NCBI GenBank assembly: GCA_029256345.1
Contig: JAQSYC010000110.1
Location: forward strand, 1-5,884
Source: Clostridia bacterium
GTDB lineage: Bacteria; Bacillota; Clostridia; Lachnospirales; Cellulosilyticaceae
Reading direction: 5' to 3'
Length of the DNA stretch: 5,884 nt
Both the position numbers and the translations under genes were made by a program. The notes under the pieces were generated by a model. The model saw only the letters and a list, made by a program, of their open reading frames with translations. It was not told where the DNA came from and made no database searches. Positions 4,739-5,884 of this stretch are shown here, in pieces (the stretch's first letter is position 1; every line of letters begins with the position of its first letter).

Positions 4739-5644
4739 TTACAACTTGTAATCTTCTACTTCTTTTTTGGTAGGTAAAGATTCTTGAGCTCCCTGGCGGG
4801 TTACAGTAAGTGCACTAACCTTTGATGCAAAACCAATAGCTTCTTTAAGTAGTTTGCCTTCTGAAAATGCAGTTGCCATTGCTCCTATAAAGCTGTCTCC
4901 GGCAGCAGTCGTATCCACTGCTTTTACAAGCTGTGCTGGATAATGGGTACTGCTTGTCCGATCAATATGAAGGCATCCATTAGCCCCTAAAGTAACGATT
5001 ATCTCTTTTACCCCTTTTAGCATGAGTTCTTTTGCAGCTAACAGCATATCTTCTTGTGTTTCAAGAGTTCTTTGGCTTAATATTTCAAGTTCTGTTTCAT
5101 TCGGTACTAACAAATCTGTCATTTGGAGCAATTCTTCATCCAATACTCTGGCCGGCGCTGGATTGAGTATTGTGTATTTTCCATATTGCTTTGCTTTTTT
5201 AAAAGCATATTTAATCGTATCAAGGGGTACTTCCAGTTGTGCAATCATGATATGGGATTTTTCAATCATTTTTTCTGCCTCATCAATATCTGTTGGCATG
5301 AGTTTAAAATTGGCTCCTGGCACCACAATGATGGAATTATCTCCATCCCCATTTACAATAATGGTTGCAATCCCCGTGGATGTGCTCTTAGTTACGTGAA
5401 TATGAGAAACCTCAACGCCATCAGCCTTTAAGCCATTTATAAGCGATTCTCCAAATTGATCATCTCCTACTCTGCCGATCATGGCCACTTTACCCCCGAG
5501 TTTTGCAATGGCATCCGCCTGATTTGCACCTTTTCCTCCAGCTGCCTGCTTGAAATCAACCCCCAAAAAAGTTTCTCCCACCTTAGGTACCTTTTCTGTC
5601 TTAGTTACTAAATCCATATTTAAACTTCCAACAACAATAATCAT
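4739..5644 (-). CDS. rbsK: Ribokinase (PfkB family sugar kinase)
   Basis: ATP-dependent phosphorylation of D-ribose to ribose 5-phosphate in the cytoplasm. The 301-residue length fits the family. In order it shows the N-terminal GSLNMDL (6-12), the sugar-binding GGKGANQA (36-43), NPAPA (161-165), NETE (182-185), VTLGANG (217-223) for nucleotide binding, the second PfkB signature DTTAAGDSF (244-252) with catalytic base D250 and its anion-hole AAG, and the ribokinase-type tail RQGAQESLP (283-291). Start: ATG at 5644 with GGGAGG (5656-5651) six bases upstream. An in-frame TTG at 5668 would lie upstream of that ribosome binding site and is rejected. No ribose transporter, RbsD or LacI-type regulator is adjacent, so it is a single-gene unit with its own promoter and terminator. 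Another PfkB substrate is possible, but the motifs are those of ribokinase. Confidence 0.92.
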   Translation of the reverse strand: MIIVVGSLNMDLVTKTEKVPKVGETFLGVDFKQAAGGKGANQADAIAKLGGKVAMIGRVGDDQFGESLINGLKADGVEVSHIHVTKSTSTGIATIIVNGDGDNSIIVVPGANFKLMPTDIDEAEKMIEKSHIMIAQLEVPLDTIKYAFKKAKQYGKYTILNPAPARVLDEELLQMTDLLVPNETELEILSQRTLETQEDMLLAAKELMLKGVKEIIVTLGANGCLHIDRTSSTHYPAQLVKAVDTTAAGDSFIGAMATAFSEGKLLKEAIGFASKVSALTVTRQGAQESLPTKKEVEDYKL

Positions 5645-5650
5645 ATTTAA

Positions 5651-5656
5651 CCTCCC
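5651..5656 (-). promoter_or_regulatory. Ribosome binding site setting the rbsK start
   Basis: GGGAGG lies six bases before ATG 5644. The alternative TTG at 5668 is upstream of it and has no such site. A TTGC-CAA-GCAA dyad (5658-5668) sits immediately upstream. Confidence 0.8.
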
Positions 5657-5701
5657 GTTGCCAAGCAAATTAGCACAGCAAATATTTTTTAGTACAAATA
5701 T

Positions 5702-5730
5702 ACTATAACATTATTTTTACACCATATCAT
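5702..5730 (-). promoter_or_regulatory. Putative rbsK promoter with extended -10
   Basis: TGT followed by TATAGT (5707-5702) forms an extended -10, with ATGATA (5730-5725) 17 bases upstream as a moderate -35. The start would be near 5695, about 50 bases before the ATG. I found no equally good promoter for the divergent plus-strand gene in 5731-5816; TATAAT at 5743-5748 lacks a well-placed -35. Confidence 0.45.
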
Positions 5731-5816
5731 ACTTTTCTGATTTATAATAAAAATAGAATAGCTTTTATATGTTCAGTTAAAAATAAGCTAAATCCTATGG
5801 TTAGGGGCGTTCTCTT

Positions 5817-5884
5817 ATGCATTTCATTATATTTGATTTAGAATTCAATCAAGACTTTTCTTCTTTACAACATTTCAATCAGGA
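5817..5884 (+). CDS. DEDD-type 3'-5' exonuclease (partial, N-terminus only)
   Basis: Only 22 codons are visible, but the opening FIIFDLEFNQDF is the ExoI motif of DEDD exonucleases: D7 and E9 are two of the four metal-binding acidic residues. The F-D-L-E-F-N-Q wording is like the KapD/RNase T-related exonucleases common in Clostridia and Bacilli. The start ATG has AGGGG (5803-5807) nine bases upstream. It is divergent from rbsK across a 172-base gap. The remaining ExoII/ExoIII motifs would lie beyond the window, so the RNA or DNA target cannot be said. Confidence 0.7.
   Translation, partial: MHFIIFDLEFNQDFSSLQHFNQ

Noticed and set aside
5022..5431. Two plus-strand ORFs opposite rbsK
   Set aside because: Both are antisense to the conserved ribokinase and have the Ser/Phe-rich composition expected of a shadow.
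5645..5668. rbsK start at TTG 5668
   Set aside because: The strong GGGAGG lies between this codon and ATG 5644. Ribokinases usually begin directly with a hydrophobic strand like MIIVVGS.
5759..5790. TAGCTT...AAGCTA inverted repeat between rbsK and the exonuclease
   Set aside because: Only 6-base arms with a 20-base loop in AT-rich DNA; no U-tract and no link to a promoter, so likely chance.
1..5884. CRISPR array, insertion sequence, tRNA or rRNA
   Set aside because: No regularly spaced repeats, transposase motifs with terminal repeats, or recognisable RNA gene structures were found on either strand.

Overview
The window looks like chromosomal sequence from a low-GC Gram-positive anaerobe, most likely in the Clostridia. 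The reasons are the AT-rich intergenic DNA, strong AGGAGG-type ribosome binding sites, frequent GTG/TTG starts, sigma-A-like promoters with TGn extended -10 elements, and the family types present (SEC-C methionine aminopeptidase, a ferritin-like Dps/bacterioferritin protein, an 'FIIFDLEFNQ' exonuclease). I cannot name the species.

From left to right on the minus strand there are five transcription units. (1) 1-801: a tocopherol cyclase-like protein, cut off at its C-terminus by the window edge. (2) 1116-1991: type I methionine aminopeptidase with an N-terminal SEC-C zinc motif. (3) 2149-2661: a ferritin-like di-iron protein with a pair of cysteines resembling archaeal/bacterial DPS-like proteins. 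(4) 2778-4566: a two-gene operon of a winged-helix regulator followed by an overlapping MFS transporter. (5) 4739-5644: ribokinase. At the right edge, 5817 onward, a divergent plus-strand gene begins; it looks like a DEDD-type 3'-5' exonuclease and only 22 codons are visible.

Most genes look individually transcribed. There is a textbook Rho-independent terminator after ribokinase (4686-4713), a long stem with a U-rich tail after the ferritin-like gene (2079-2134) whose G-U pairs only work in minus-strand RNA, and a weaker one after map (1010-1050). No terminator is visible after the MFS gene, so its transcript may run into the ferritin-like gene. The regulator-MFS pair has a good promoter whose 18-bp spacer is filled by an inverted repeat, the expected arrangement for an autorepressed drug/solute efflux operon.

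Start-site revisions from ribosome binding sites: MFS begins at 3998 (not 4016) and ribokinase at 5644 (not 5668). Four of the seven genes start with GTG or TTG. I see no mobile elements, CRISPR array, tRNA or rRNA. Nothing here amounts to a clearly new multi-gene system. The points most worth following up are the tocopherol cyclase-like gene in an apparently non-photosynthetic host, the two-cysteine ferritin with a hairpin enclosing its ribosome binding site, and the operator-in-promoter of the efflux operon.
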